49,226 nucleotides of DNA from an uncultured Bacteroidota bacterium (GCA_937899625.1 CALCCB010000060.1:1-49226); one strand, 5' to 3'. Positions 9,476 through 19,008 are shown, counted from the first letter of the stretch. The notes: generated by a model not told the origin, from the letters alone. Numbers and translations: made by a program.

Positions 9476-10006
9476 TTAATTTTTAAATTGATATATGGTG
9501 TTTAGGTTTCTTCCTTTTCCGTTGTAATCAAGTCCATATCCAACAACAAAAGCATCAGGGATCGAAAACCCAACATACTTAATCTCACTGGATCCTTTAT
9601 AAGCTTCTGGCTTGAATAAAAGGGAGCAGATCTCAACTGACGCCGGATCAAGTTTCTCCAAAAGATCTTTCAAGTATCCGACAGTATTTCCTGTGTCAAC
9701 AATATCCTCTATCAAAACAACATGTTTACCTGAGATATCCATCGACAAACCAATTGACTCAGTGATTTTGTTGGTAGTTTCCATTCCTTCATAACTGCTC
9801 ACTTTAACAAAAGTGATGTCACATGGAAGATCGGTGGATTTCATTAGATCTGAGGCAAACATGAAAGCGCCATTCAGAACCACTACAAACACTACTTCTT
9901 TGCCGGAATAATCCTGTGTCAAAGTAGCGCCTAGTGCGATTACTTCCTTAAGAATTTCATCGTGTGTGATGAAGGTCTCGAAGTGCTTGTCATCGATTCT
10001 GATCAT
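9476..10006 (-). CDS. hpt: Hypoxanthine phosphoribosyltransferase
   Basis: A 176-residue purine salvage enzyme joining hypoxanthine or guanine to PRPP. The PRPP loop is VVLIEDIVDTGNTV near residues 95-108. The flexible-loop region is VKVSSYEGM, and a C-terminal VGYGLDYNGKGRNL segment carries the conserved Asp and Arg. A TAACTTTG -7-like element ends 20 bases before the ATG. It is the first gene of the hpt-adk pair and is divergent from purK, so salvage and de novo purine genes share one intergenic region. Confidence 0.95.
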   Translation of the reverse strand: MIRIDDKHFETFITHDEILKEVIALGATLTQDYSGKEVVFVVVLNGAFMFASDLMKSTDLPCDITFVKVSSYEGMETTNKITESIGLSMDISGKHVVLIEDIVDTGNTVGYLKDLLEKLDPASVEICSLLFKPEAYKGSSEIKYVGFSIPDAFVVGYGLDYNGKGRNLNTIYQFKN

Positions 10007-10026
10007 AACGGATCCTGTTCAAGTTG

Positions 10027-10034
10027 CAAAGTTA
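10027..10034 (-). promoter_or_regulatory. Putative -7 element of the hpt-adk promoter
   Basis: The minus strand reads TAACTTTG, an exact TAnnTTTG match, giving a leader of about 15 bases before the hpt ATG. Confidence 0.5.
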
Positions 10035-10084
10035 GCCTTTTAAAAAGAATTGCAGAATTTTCTTTAAACTATGCGCTTAAATTA

Positions 10085-10113
10085 TTGGCATTTAATATTT
10101 GACCATATCTTTG
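10085..10113 (+). promoter_or_regulatory. purK promoter with -33 and -7 elements (predicted leaderless)
   Basis: TTG at 10085-10087, an 18-base spacer and TATCTTTG at 10106-10113 match the Bacteroidota housekeeping promoter. The -7 element ends four bases before the ATG, which would put transcription start at or next to the start codon. Confidence 0.6.
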
Positions 10114-10117
10114 AGGC

Positions 10118-11260
10118 ATGAAAAACAATTGGTACGGTGACGATTTTAAACTGGGAGTAGTAGGCGGTGGCCAACTTGGAAGAATGATGATCCAGGAAGC
10201 TATAAATCTTGACATTCAAATCCATTGTCTCGATCCGGATCCAAATGCACCTTGTGCAAAAATTGCATCTACTTTTACCATTGGTTCACTGAATGATTAC
10301 GACACTCTTTATGCCTTCGGAAAAGACAAGGATGTCATAACTGTTGAGATCGAAAATGTAAATATTGAAGCTTTAAAGAAGCTTGAATCGGAAGGAAAAA
10401 GAGTTTTCCCTCAACCTCATGTGCTGGAAATCATAAGAGACAAAGGTCTCCAAAAAGAGTTTTACAAATCGCATAGTTTACCGACTGCCCCTTTTGAACC
10501 TAAAGATGAAAACTTCAGACTAACTGAAAACGATCTTCCAATCGTTCAAAAATTGAGAACAGGAGGGTACGACGGAAAAGGGGTCCAGGTAATAAAAACC
10601 AAAGAAGACCTTTCAGAGCAATTCAATGCGCCTTGTGTCCTTGAGGAACTCATTCCATTTGAAAAGGAGATCTCAGTGATCGTTGCAAGAAATGAAAAAG
10701 GAGAGGTTGAATCATTTCCAGCTGTAGAATGTTATTTCAATCCCAAAGCCAATCTTGTAGAATTGCTTTTTTGTCCTTCCAAAATTGATGCTGAAACTGA
10801 AGAGGCCGCCCAATTACTAGCTCGTCAAGTCATCGAAAAACTGGAAATGGTTGGGTTATTAGCGGTCGAAATGTTTTTAGCAAAGAATGGTGATTTGCTT
10901 ATCAATGAGATCGCCCCACGTCCACATAACAGTGGACATCATACCATAGAATGCAATGAAACCTCGCAATTCATGCAGCATATCCGAGCGATATTGAATT
11001 TACCTTTAGGCTCAACGAAAGCAACAAGAGCAGGGGCAATGATCAATCTTTTAGGTGAACCTAATCATGAAGGAAAAGTGCATTATGAAGGTTTGAGTGA
11101 AGCTATTTCGATGGAAGGCGTTCATCCGCATATCTATGGTAAATCAACCACAAAAAGCTTCAGAAAGATGGGACATGTCACGCTCACTGGCGATACAATT
11201 GAAGAGGTCCTTATGAAAGCAGATAAGGTTAAGAAAATGATCAAAGTGATCTCCCGATAA
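10118..11260 (+). CDS. purK: 5-(carboxyamino)imidazole ribonucleotide synthase
   Basis: This 380-residue ATP-grasp enzyme carboxylates AIR to N5-CAIR with ATP and bicarbonate in de novo purine synthesis. The N terminus KLGVVGGGQLGRMM is the family's dinucleotide-like fold. KLRTGGYDGKGV is the central ATP-grasp loop near residues 147-158, and INEIAPRPHNSGHHT near residues 265-279 holds the metal-binding Glu/Asn and substrate residues. The partner mutase purE is 34 kb away in the same window, so the two-step carboxylation is complete but not co-transcribed. The promoter lies immediately before the ATG. Confidence 0.96.
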   Translation: MKNNWYGDDFKLGVVGGGQLGRMMIQEAINLDIQIHCLDPDPNAPCAKIASTFTIGSLNDYDTLYAFGKDKDVITVEIENVNIEALKKLESEGKRVFPQPHVLEIIRDKGLQKEFYKSHSLPTAPFEPKDENFRLTENDLPIVQKLRTGGYDGKGVQVIKTKEDLSEQFNAPCVLEELIPFEKEISVIVARNEKGEVESFPAVECYFNPKANLVELLFCPSKIDAETEEAAQLLARQVIEKLEMVGLLAVEMFLAKNGDLLINEIAPRPHNSGHHTIECNETSQFMQHIRAILNLPLGSTKATRAGAMINLLGEPNHEGKVHYEGLSEAISMEGVHPHIYGKSTTKSFRKMGHVTLTGDTIEEVLMKADKVKKMIKVISR

Positions 11261-11310
11261 ATAAATCTTTCGGCGTAGTCTCTTTTTTTACTAACTTTCT
11301 GTTGACGAGA

Positions 11311-14300
11311 ATGAGACCTCTTAAATTGAAATTTTTACTGTTTTTACTGCTTGCATTACTTGTTTCCGGACAAGCAATTTCGCAATTATACACTTTTAAA
11401 AACTTCAACCACAAAGATGGTCTGATCACCTCGAATATCACTTCGATCCTAAGCAGTGAGAACGGAAGCTTGTTCATTGGAACCGATGGCGCAGGTCTAA
11501 TTCGATTCGACGGAACCAAATTCCACGATGTCGGCATGGATTCGTCCTTCAACAGGCATCATGTAAGTGATATTAAGGAATTTGAAAAAAAGATCTACTT
11601 CGGATCCAAGTACAGAGGTATTTATAAGATAGAAGACGGAAAGACCTCTCTGATCATTGCAGCAAGAGACTACAAAGGAGAAGTTCAGCGCATTGAGATC
11701 TTTAAGGAATCTATACTCATTATTTCCACAAAAGGGATCTATCTCATCAGTAAAGGAAAGCCAGAAAAAATCCATGATTTCAAAGAAGATATCAGTCGCA
11801 TTCAAACTTTAAAAATCCATAATGGAGAACTGATACTAACGGACCGAGGCAATTTCTATTTCTCTCAAACCAATCAACGAATAGTTCAATTGCATTACTG
11901 GTTAAGGGTGTCGCCTACTTCAGTTGAAGAGATTACACATGCCATTTTCGACGGTCAAAAAGTGCGTTTGTTTAATAATAATCTTACAAGCCGAATTGAC
12001 ATTGTTCTCGAATCATCTGGTAAAATCTTCTCTTTTTCGAAGTCAAGCTTAAGTGCAGTTCTTGACCCTCAGGAATCGATTAAAGATGTTGCCTATAGTA
12101 GCTTAAAAAATGAATCTTTCTTTCTAACTAATTCCAACAACCTGTACATTTCAAATAAAGGGAAAACCAGACGTATGGCTCAAAATTATTTTGAGCCAAT
12201 TCAAACTTGTAATAACATAGTAGTTGACGCCTCCGGGGATTTATGGATCGGATCGAATTACAAAGGGATCTATAAAGTTTCACTTGACCCATTCACACAG
12301 ATACAGCAAAATCCAGTCTTTCGCTTTCCTGATATTTTTTCAATTCATAAAACAAAAGATTCCGATATCATCCTTTCGACAGGTGAAAGTGGTTCATTTA
12401 TTAGTAACATACAATCTAATCAGCCATTCCAAAATCTTGATTTCAGGATTTTAAACTTTCTTGAAACAGAATCACAACTTTACATGGCTTGTTCAGATGG
12501 TCTTCGGTCGATGAACATACAGACAAAGAAGATCAATTTGATTCCGGGTTTTGAAGGTAAAAAGATCAATCTTATCCAAAAGGACGGAAATTCTCTTTTC
12601 ATAGGGATAGCCGATTCAGGATTAGTCGTTTGTGACTCAAAAGACTTCACGATCAAGAAGGTCTTTAAAGGGCCACGATTTATCTACACCGCAACTAAAT
12701 CTCCCCTAAGCAAAATCTGGTATTTAGGCACCAATGAAGGTGTCTATGAGTTGAATCCACAAAAACTATCCCTCAAAAAGGTTCCTGAAAGTAAAACAGT
12801 TGGTTACTACTTTGGAAATTCAAGGATCGATATTTTCAAAACAATTTGGTTCACAGGAGACGATGGATTATTTGGAATTTTGGCGAATGGTGAGATGGTT
12901 TCGATCAAAGACAACAAATATTTTAATTCCAAACTTCTTTATACCCTGAACGCTGACAAGTTCGGAAACTTGATCATTGGAACGAATAAAGGGATTACCA
13001 TACTCCCTGTGAATGAACTAGGTAAACCGGGAGACTCCCGCCATTTTACAGGAGAAACAGGATTTGGCGGTTTTGAAACTCACATGAGGGCACAGTATGA
13101 GGATGATAATATTCTTTACGTTGGTACAATTGAGGGCTTATTTTCCATTAACACTGAACTTCTGAAGCATTTTCCAAAACCAACTCCTCCGGTTATTCAA
13201 CCATTGGTTTATCGTGAGATCATCAAAAAAGAAGATTCTTATTCCTTCCAGCTTTCCACGAATAATCCGAAGATCAATAATATCCTTTATTCATATCGAA
13301 TAAAGGGGTTCTCGGATGACTGGTCAGAACTATCGAACCTCGACAAGATCTATTTGTCCGGACTTAGCAACGGAGTCTACATACTAGAAGTTCGATCGTC
13401 TTATGATGGAATTGTATTTAGTGATACAAGTAAATACACGATCCACGTTAATTTTCCATTTTGGAAAACCAATTGGTTCATTCTTTTTTTGATCACCGTG
13501 ATCGTATTGGTCAATATTTTCATTGTGATCAGATATCGTTCATTCGATTCAGGAAATTATTTCAGGACACAGGATACTTCGGTAGAGCTGAATATTACTC
13601 CTTCTATCCTACTTTTCGCATTTTTCTCCGATGTAATTGCTAACTATATAGCTCCAATTATTGATCCAGGTATTCCTGAAATGATGGGGCTGGCAATCAT
13701 TACCGGCTTTGCGCTTCTTTCTCTCTTTTTACTGTCTAAATCAGCAGAAAGGTCCGGAAGAAAACATCTATTCAGGCTTTATTTGATCATTGCTTATTTC
13801 TTTGTGTTGTCTCATTATATTATTGGAGCATACTGGTCCAACCTGAATCCATTCTGCATTTTTGCCATTTCAATGATCCTGTGCATCTCTCCTTTCGTGT
13901 TCGAACGAATGAAATGGGTGATCATACAAAACCTGATAATTCTGGTCATCTGCAGTTCGATGACACTCTTCCTCGATCAAACTCATTACAATAAATACCT
14001 CTTCCTGTTTGTAATTCTCGCTGCAGCTTTCATGTCAATAATGATCTCCTTTCTGCGCAATGATTCACTGGAAAAACTGATCTTCATTTCAGGAGTGGTG
14101 AATCAAGGGAATGCGCAAGTAGTAGCATTTAATAAGGTTGGAAAAATCACTTATGCCAGTGAAAATATCAATCAAATTGTACCTGTTAAATCAGACGAGC
14201 TTCTTCATCAACACATTTCATTTTTAAATAAATTCTTACCTCAAACCGGTGGATATCGAAATATTGATCTTACCACCCAATTTTTTGATGGTCAAAAATA

Positions 14301-15567
14301 CCTGGTTCCTTTTCTGAATTCATCATCGAACATAAGGTGGATAGAATGGTCTTGCAAAGTGTTTTCAGATAACGTGAAAGTCATACTCGGACAAGATGTT
14401 TCGGACAGGAAAGAATTGGAAAACACATATGAATTACTGATTCAAAATGCTGAGGATCTTATTTTTCAGTGTGACGTCAATGGGAACTTTCAGTTTCTGA
14501 ACAATAGAATGTATGAGATCCTTGAGTTCGATAAAGACGAAATCAAAGGGAAAAACGCACTAACCATTGTCCCCGACGAATACAAAGAGCAAGTTCAGGA
14601 ATATTACCATGATCATTTTAAGCGAAAGCTATCCAGTAGTTATTTTGAATTTCCTATCCAATCCAGAAATGGTCGAATAATCTGGCTGGGGCAACATGTT
14701 ACAACGCAATTTCAGGAAGGAAGCGACCATTATATTAAAGGATTCCTTGCTTTAGCCAGAGATATAACTGAGATCCGTGCCCAACAAGAGATCATCAAGG
14801 AGCAAAGAGATGACATTACGTCCAGTATCGAATATGCTCAAAGGATCCAGATGAGTTTGATGCCTCAGGAAAATTCATATCGGGAGGTATTCAATGAATC
14901 TTTCGCCATCTTCCATCCTAAGGATATCGTATCTGGAGACTTCCATTGGATACACCGAACGCAGCAATTTACTGTTGTCGCTGTTGGTGATTGCACTGGC
15001 CATGGAGTACCGGGTGCTTTCATGACTTTGCTTGGAATCAATATGCTCAATTCGATTGTTCTGGAAGGACAATTGAAAGAACCTGGTTTGATCATGAACG
15101 AAATGGATCAAAAGTTAAGGGAGATCTTGTCTACTGAAATTCAGGGCACCAAGATAACCGATGGTATTGAACTTACCATTTGTGTTTTTGATCACGCTAA
15201 GAAAAAACTATCCTTTAGCTGTGCAGGTTCAAGATTTCTGATATGGGAAGATCGTGGTTTCAATATGTATAAAGGAGACATTAAACATATTGGTGATCGC
15301 AACATGAAGGAATTCAGAGGATATGTTACCCATGAACTGAATTTATCAGACAATTCGATCATTTATTTACTTACAGATGGAATGCAAGACCAGTTCGGCG
15401 GACCAAAAAACAAAAAATTCTCTTTCAGAAGATTACTTGAAATGCTTGAGGAAAATATGAGACTGCCTCTTCCTGACCAGAAAATAATGATAGAAGATGA
15501 ATTCCTGAAATGGAAAAATGGCAACAACCAAACCGACGACATTACTATCATTGGAATGAAAATTTAA
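11311..15567 (+). CDS. Membrane sensor: two-component-type propeller, Y_Y_Y, multi-TM, PAS-like regions, SpoIIE/PP2C phosphatase
   Basis: The ATG at 11311 starts a signal peptide (MRPLKLKFLLFLLL, cut near AIS); an in-frame TTG lies nine bases upstream. The order is a periplasmic beta-propeller of the hybrid-sensor type (about 25-610), a Y_Y_Y domain (about 620-715) and a TM helix (about 722-745). Six more hydrophobic helices follow (about 765-905), then two PAS-like regions (about 920-1030 and 1036-1150), a short coiled segment with SIEYAQRIQ, and a SpoIIE-type PP2C phosphatase (about 1170-1418). The phosphatase keeps its metal-binding motifs VSGDF, VGDCTGHGVPGAF, LTDGMQDQFGG and TDDITIIG. 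It should sense an external signal and dephosphorylate a serine or threonine in a cytoplasmic partner. No anti-sigma or STAS gene is present. A sigma-factor gene begins 75 bases downstream, but a functional link is not shown. Confidence 0.85.
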   Translation: MRPLKLKFLLFLLLALLVSGQAISQLYTFKNFNHKDGLITSNITSILSSENGSLFIGTDGAGLIRFDGTKFHDVGMDSSFNRHHVSDIKEFEKKIYFGSKYRGIYKIEDGKTSLIIAARDYKGEVQRIEIFKESILIISTKGIYLISKGKPEKIHDFKEDISRIQTLKIHNGELILTDRGNFYFSQTNQRIVQLHYWLRVSPTSVEEITHAIFDGQKVRLFNNNLTSRIDIVLESSGKIFSFSKSSLSAVLDPQESIKDVAYSSLKNESFFLTNSNNLYISNKGKTRRMAQNYFEPIQTCNNIVVDASGDLWIGSNYKGIYKVSLDPFTQIQQNPVFRFPDIFSIHKTKDSDIILSTGESGSFISNIQSNQPFQNLDFRILNFLETESQLYMACSDGLRSMNIQTKKINLIPGFEGKKINLIQKDGNSLFIGIADSGLVVCDSKDFTIKKVFKGPRFIYTATKSPLSKIWYLGTNEGVYELNPQKLSLKKVPESKTVGYYFGNSRIDIFKTIWFTGDDGLFGILANGEMVSIKDNKYFNSKLLYTLNADKFGNLIIGTNKGITILPVNELGKPGDSRHFTGETGFGGFETHMRAQYEDDNILYVGTIEGLFSINTELLKHFPKPTPPVIQPLVYREIIKKEDSYSFQLSTNNPKINNILYSYRIKGFSDDWSELSNLDKIYLSGLSNGVYILEVRSSYDGIVFSDTSKYTIHVNFPFWKTNWFILFLITVIVLVNIFIVIRYRSFDSGNYFRTQDTSVELNITPSILLFAFFSDVIANYIAPIIDPGIPEMMGLAIITGFALLSLFLLSKSAERSGRKHLFRLYLIIAYFFVLSHYIIGAYWSNLNPFCIFAISMILCISPFVFERMKWVIIQNLIILVICSSMTLFLDQTHYNKYLFLFVILAAAFMSIMISFLRNDSLEKLIFISGVVNQGNAQVVAFNKVGKITYASENINQIVPVKSDELLHQHISFLNKFLPQTGGYRNIDLTTQFFDGQKYLVPFLNSSSNIRWIEWSCKVFSDNVKVILGQDVSDRKELENTYELLIQNAEDLIFQCDVNGNFQFLNNRMYEILEFDKDEIKGKNALTIVPDEYKEQVQEYYHDHFKRKLSSSYFEFPIQSRNGRIIWLGQHVTTQFQEGSDHYIKGFLALARDITEIRAQQEIIKEQRDDITSSIEYAQRIQMSLMPQENSYREVFNESFAIFHPKDIVSGDFHWIHRTQQFTVVAVGDCTGHGVPGAFMTLLGINMLNSIVLEGQLKEPGLIMNEMDQKLREILSTEIQGTKITDGIELTICVFDHAKKKLSFSCAGSRFLIWEDRGFNMYKGDIKHIGDRNMKEFRGYVTHELNLSDNSIIYLLTDGMQDQFGGPKNKKFSFRRLLEMLEENMRLPLPDQKIMIEDEFLKWKNGNNQTDDITIIGMKI

Positions 15568-15637
15568 TTTTGTTTAACTTTTTTCTTTTTTTGTTAAACA
15601 TTTTTTGTTTAACTTTGAAACGTAATTGTTAAACAAA
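15568..15637 (+). promoter_or_regulatory. Double inverted-repeat operator/promoter region of the photoprotection operon
   Basis: Two copies of GTTTAAC (15572-15578 and 15607-15613) alternate with two copies of its exact reverse complement GTTAAAC (15593-15599 and 15628-15634). The starts are 21, 14 and 21 bases apart, so the block is a 35-bp unit repeated in tandem. The second GTTTAAC overlaps TAACTTTG (15610-15617), a full -7 consensus match, 25 bases before the sigma-factor ATG. The arrangement suggests repressor or activator dimers bound at the promoter. The regulator is not identified; no MerR/LitR-type gene is in the window. Confidence 0.6.
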
Positions 15638-15642
15638 GAGAA

Positions 15643-16155
15643 ATGTCAACTGTAGAATTCAATGAAGCACTAATCGGACTCGAAGGAAATTTAAAGTCAT
15701 TTGCATTCACATTCACAAGGAATCAAGAAGATGCACTTGATCTTACTCAAGAAACTATGTTGAAGGCAATCACTTACCGAAGTTATTACACACCACAAAC
15801 CAATTTTAAGGCATGGGTCTTTACGATCATGCGTAATATTTTTATCAATCAATATCGCCGAAGAGTTAAATCTGGAGAAATTTTCGACCATAGTAAAGAT
15901 TTATCCTTAATTTCAAATACTGGAAACGACTTAGGCAATCCTCAGCGCCAGATGACGGAAAAAGAATTGAGAGAAAAGATAGAGCGTTTGGAAGATGATT
16001 TTAAAACACCTTTCCTTATGCATTTCAATGGATTTAAATATAAAGAGATCGCGGACCAATTGAATATCCCGATCGGAACGGTGAAAAGCAGAATTTATAT
16101 CGCTCGTCAAAAGCTGATAGATCTATTGCCAGGTTATCGATATGCAATGAATTAA
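15643..16155 (+). CDS. ECF-type RNA polymerase sigma factor heading the carotenoid operon
   Basis: A 170-residue sigma-70 family protein with region 2 (DALDLTQETMLKA near residues 31-43, then FKAWVFTIMRNIFINQYRR) and region 4 (FKYKEIADQLNIPIGTVKSRIYIARQKL near residues 129-156, a helix-turn-helix). Such short sigma genes are often found before crtI in Bacteroidota, and the homologous situation in Myxococcus (CarQ) is light-controlled. No anti-sigma factor follows. Its stop codon overlaps the crtI ATG (TAATG), so the two are translationally coupled. The likely target is this operon and other stress genes, which is inference from position. Confidence 0.9.
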   Translation: MSTVEFNEALIGLEGNLKSFAFTFTRNQEDALDLTQETMLKAITYRSYYTPQTNFKAWVFTIMRNIFINQYRRRVKSGEIFDHSKDLSLISNTGNDLGNPQRQMTEKELREKIERLEDDFKTPFLMHFNGFKYKEIADQLNIPIGTVKSRIYIARQKLIDLLPGYRYAMN

Positions 16156-17630
16156 TGAGTAAAAAAGCGGTTATAATCGGCTCTGGGATTTCGTCTCTGT
16201 CATGCGCTTCTTTTTTAGCGAAAGAAGGGTACGAGGTAACTATTCTGGAGAAAAACAAAACGATTGGAGGAAGAGCTCGGAAATTTGAAGAAAATGGATT
16301 CATGTTCGACATGGGACCAAGTTGGTATTGGATGCCTGATGTTTTCGAACGATTTTATAACCAGTTCGGTCATACAACATCTGATTTTTACGATTTAAAA
16401 AGACTTGATCCCTCCTATCGCGTCTACTGGAAAGACCAAACACATACTGATCTTCCAGCAGAGCTTCAGGAACTAAAAAACCTATTCGAATCTATGGAAT
16501 CAGGAAGTACAGAGAAACTTACGAAATTCCTAGACGAAGCAAAATACAAGTACGAAGTTGGTATGAACGAACTCGTATTTAAACCTGGGTTGAAATGGAG
16601 AGAATTTGCTGACTTCAGAATCTTTAAAGGTCTGTTTAGGATGCATCTTTTGAGCTCATTTGCTAAACACATCAGAAAGTACTTCAAGAATGAGAAAATC
16701 CGAAGCTTATTGGAATTTCCTGTGCTCTTTCTGGGCGCCACACCTGATAAAACCCCCGCTCTTTATTCATTGATGAATTACGCTGACATTTCGCTTGGAA
16801 CTTGGTATCCGATGGGTGGGATGCACAAATTCATTGAAGCATTCGAAAAAATCGCCAATGATCAAGGAGCAAAAATTCTAACAGAACAAAATGTTACCGG
16901 ATTTGCTTATGAAGGGAATGCCGTTACAAAGGTAATTACTGACAAAGGTGAGTTTGAAGCAGACATTGTTGTTTCAGGTGCCGATTACCAGCATACGGAT
17001 TCAACTATTCTCAAAGGAAAATCAAACTACAGTAAGGAATACTGGGAAAGTCGAACGATGGCTCCGTCGAGTTTACTTTTCTATTTAGGAGTAGATAAGA
17101 AAGTAAAAGATCTTCTGCACCACAATTTGTTTTTTGATGAGCCTTTTACAGAACACGCAAAAGAAATTTACGAGCAACCTAAATGGCCAAGCGCACCGCT
17201 GTTTTATTGTTGTGTGCCATCCAAAACAGATAAGACTGTTGCTCCTGAAGGCAAAGAAAATATGTTCCTTTTGATTCCGATTGCGCCGGATCTGGAAGAC
17301 AACGAAGAAACACGTGATAAATACTATTCAATGTTAATGGATCGTCTTGAAAAACACACAGGTGAAAGTATTCGAGATCATGTAATTTACAAGAGGAGCT
17401 ATTGTGTTTCAGACTTTAAATCCGATTACAACGCGTTTAGAGGTAATGCATATGGTCTTGCAAATACCTTGAGACAAACGGCAATATTGAAGCCTTCGCT
17501 GAAGCATAAAAAAATTAAAAACCTATATTACACAGGGCAACTAACCGTTCCTGGACCAGGCGTACCACCTTCAATCATTTCTGGTGAGGTGGTAGCTCAA
17601 GTTATAAACCAAGAAAACCCAACAAACTAA
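16155..17630 (+). CDS. crtI: Phytoene desaturase (CrtI family)
   Basis: This 491-residue FAD enzyme introduces double bonds into phytoene on the way to lycopene-type carotenoids. The N terminus has the dinucleotide fold GSGISSLSCASFLA with the downstream EKNKTIGGRARKF motif. The C terminus has the carotenoid-oxidase signature YYTGQLTVPGPGVPPSI-SG. Length and motif order are normal for CrtI. Its start overlaps the sigma stop by one base and crtB follows after five bases. The exact number of desaturation steps cannot be predicted, and cyclase and hydroxylase genes are not in the window. Confidence 0.93.
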   Translation: MSKKAVIIGSGISSLSCASFLAKEGYEVTILEKNKTIGGRARKFEENGFMFDMGPSWYWMPDVFERFYNQFGHTTSDFYDLKRLDPSYRVYWKDQTHTDLPAELQELKNLFESMESGSTEKLTKFLDEAKYKYEVGMNELVFKPGLKWREFADFRIFKGLFRMHLLSSFAKHIRKYFKNEKIRSLLEFPVLFLGATPDKTPALYSLMNYADISLGTWYPMGGMHKFIEAFEKIANDQGAKILTEQNVTGFAYEGNAVTKVITDKGEFEADIVVSGADYQHTDSTILKGKSNYSKEYWESRTMAPSSLLFYLGVDKKVKDLLHHNLFFDEPFTEHAKEIYEQPKWPSAPLFYCCVPSKTDKTVAPEGKENMFLLIPIAPDLEDNEETRDKYYSMLMDRLEKHTGESIRDHVIYKRSYCVSDFKSDYNAFRGNAYGLANTLRQTAILKPSLKHKKIKNLYYTGQLTVPGPGVPPSIISGEVVAQVINQENPTN

Positions 17631-17635
17631 TTACA

Positions 17636-18472
17636 ATGAAAGAATTATTTGACAGCGTTTCTTTTGAAGTTAGTGAATTGACTACTAAACGATACAGTAC
17701 ATCATTTTCTTTGGGGATTTCTTTCCTTTCAAAGGAAATTCAACGGCCTATCTATTCCCTTTATGGATTTGTAAGACTGGCAGATGAGATCGTAGATTCA
17801 TTTCATGACTATCCGAAAGAGAAGATGCTCACTGAATTCAGAGCTCAAACCTTTCAAGCAATTGAGGAAGGTATTTCGATCAATCCTGTTCTCAATAGTT
17901 TTCAATGGGCAGTGAATAAATATAGAATTCCTCACGACTTGATCACGACATTTCTTGACAGTATGGAAATGGACTTGAGAAAATCGGATTACGACGAAAT
18001 TGGATACAAAAATTACATCCTGGGTTCTGCTGAGGTCGTAGGACTAATGTGCCTGAAGATTTTCGTTCATGGTGACGAAGCAGAATATGAAAGGCTTAAA
18101 CCGGCTGCAATGAAGTTGGGTTCAGCTTTTCAGAAGATCAATTTCCTTAGAGATCTAAAGGCAGATTACCATGAACTGGGGAGAACGTATTTCCCGGGGA
18201 TTGACATGACAGAATTCGATTCTACTATTAAAAAAGAGATCGAAAAAGACATTGAAGAAGATTTCCGCCTAGGTTATGAGGGCATCAAACAATTGCCTAA
18301 GAATTCGAGATTTGGGGTATACATGGCCTATATCTATTATTACAAACTGTTTGCTAAAATCAAAGGTTTGGAGGCGCAACGAATTCTAAATGAAAGAATT
18401 CGCATTCCAAATGGTAAAAAATATAGACTCTTCGTTTCTTCGTACCTTAGACATAATTTGAATTTGATCTAA
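17636..18472 (+). CDS. crtB: Phytoene synthase
   Basis: This 278-residue head-to-head prenyl transferase condenses two geranylgeranyl diphosphates to phytoene. The first Asp-rich motif is DEIVD (within RLADEIVDSF near residue 50). The second is in FQKINFLRDLKADYHELGRTYFP near residues 162-184. It is slightly shorter than many CrtB proteins but keeps both metal-binding regions. Squalene synthase is a related possibility, but the crtI neighbour makes phytoene synthase the better call. Its TAA overlaps the idi ATG (TAATG). Confidence 0.93.
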   Translation: MKELFDSVSFEVSELTTKRYSTSFSLGISFLSKEIQRPIYSLYGFVRLADEIVDSFHDYPKEKMLTEFRAQTFQAIEEGISINPVLNSFQWAVNKYRIPHDLITTFLDSMEMDLRKSDYDEIGYKNYILGSAEVVGLMCLKIFVHGDEAEYERLKPAAMKLGSAFQKINFLRDLKADYHELGRTYFPGIDMTEFDSTIKKEIEKDIEEDFRLGYEGIKQLPKNSRFGVYMAYIYYYKLFAKIKGLEAQRILNERIRIPNGKKYRLFVSSYLRHNLNLI

Positions 18473-19008
18473 TGGAAGACAAAGTCATCCTCGTTAATGA
18501 AAATGATCAGGAAATCGGATCACAAGAAAAGCTCCAAGCCCACATTGATGGTTTGTTGCACAGGGCTCTGTCTGTTTTAATATTTAATTCTTCCGGAGAA
18601 CTGTTATTACAAAGAAGGGCTTTGGATAAATACCATTCCCCTGGATTATGGACCAACACTTGTTGTAGTCATCCAAGACCAGGAGAAGATACAGCCGCTG
18701 CCGCACATCGCCGATTAAAAGAAGAAATGGGGATGAAAGTAATGTTGACACACGGTTTCTCATTCATTTATAAAGCAGAATTTGATAATTCACTCACTGA
18801 ACATGAACTGGATCACGTCTATTTAGGTAAATCGGATGATCTGCCAGAATTGAATCCGGAAGAAGCAATGGAATATAAATTTGTAAATCCTGATCGATTG
18901 ATCGAAGACATGAAGGAAAATCCTTCAAATTATACGGTTTGGTTCAGAATAATCATGTTAGACCATTTCAGTAAAATCTATCAAAAGTTGACCTATGAAA
19001 GTGTGTAG
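18472..19008 (+). CDS. idi: Isopentenyl-diphosphate delta-isomerase, type 1
   Basis: A 178-residue Nudix-fold enzyme that interconverts IPP and DMAPP, raising precursor supply for carotenoids. Catalytic Cys is in WTNTCCSHPRPGE near residues 60-72; the Nudix-like helix AAHRRLKEEMGM and the later LTEHELDHVY segment supply metal-binding His/Glu. It fits the type 1 (metal, no flavin) family. Being inside the carotenoid operon, it probably pulls isoprenoid flux toward pigment when the operon is on. It overlaps the next gene by 14 bases. Confidence 0.95.
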   Translation: MEDKVILVNENDQEIGSQEKLQAHIDGLLHRALSVLIFNSSGELLLQRRALDKYHSPGLWTNTCCSHPRPGEDTAAAAHRRLKEEMGMKVMLTHGFSFIYKAEFDNSLTEHELDHVYLGKSDDLPELNPEEAMEYKFVNPDRLIEDMKENPSNYTVWFRIIMLDHFSKIYQKLTYESV

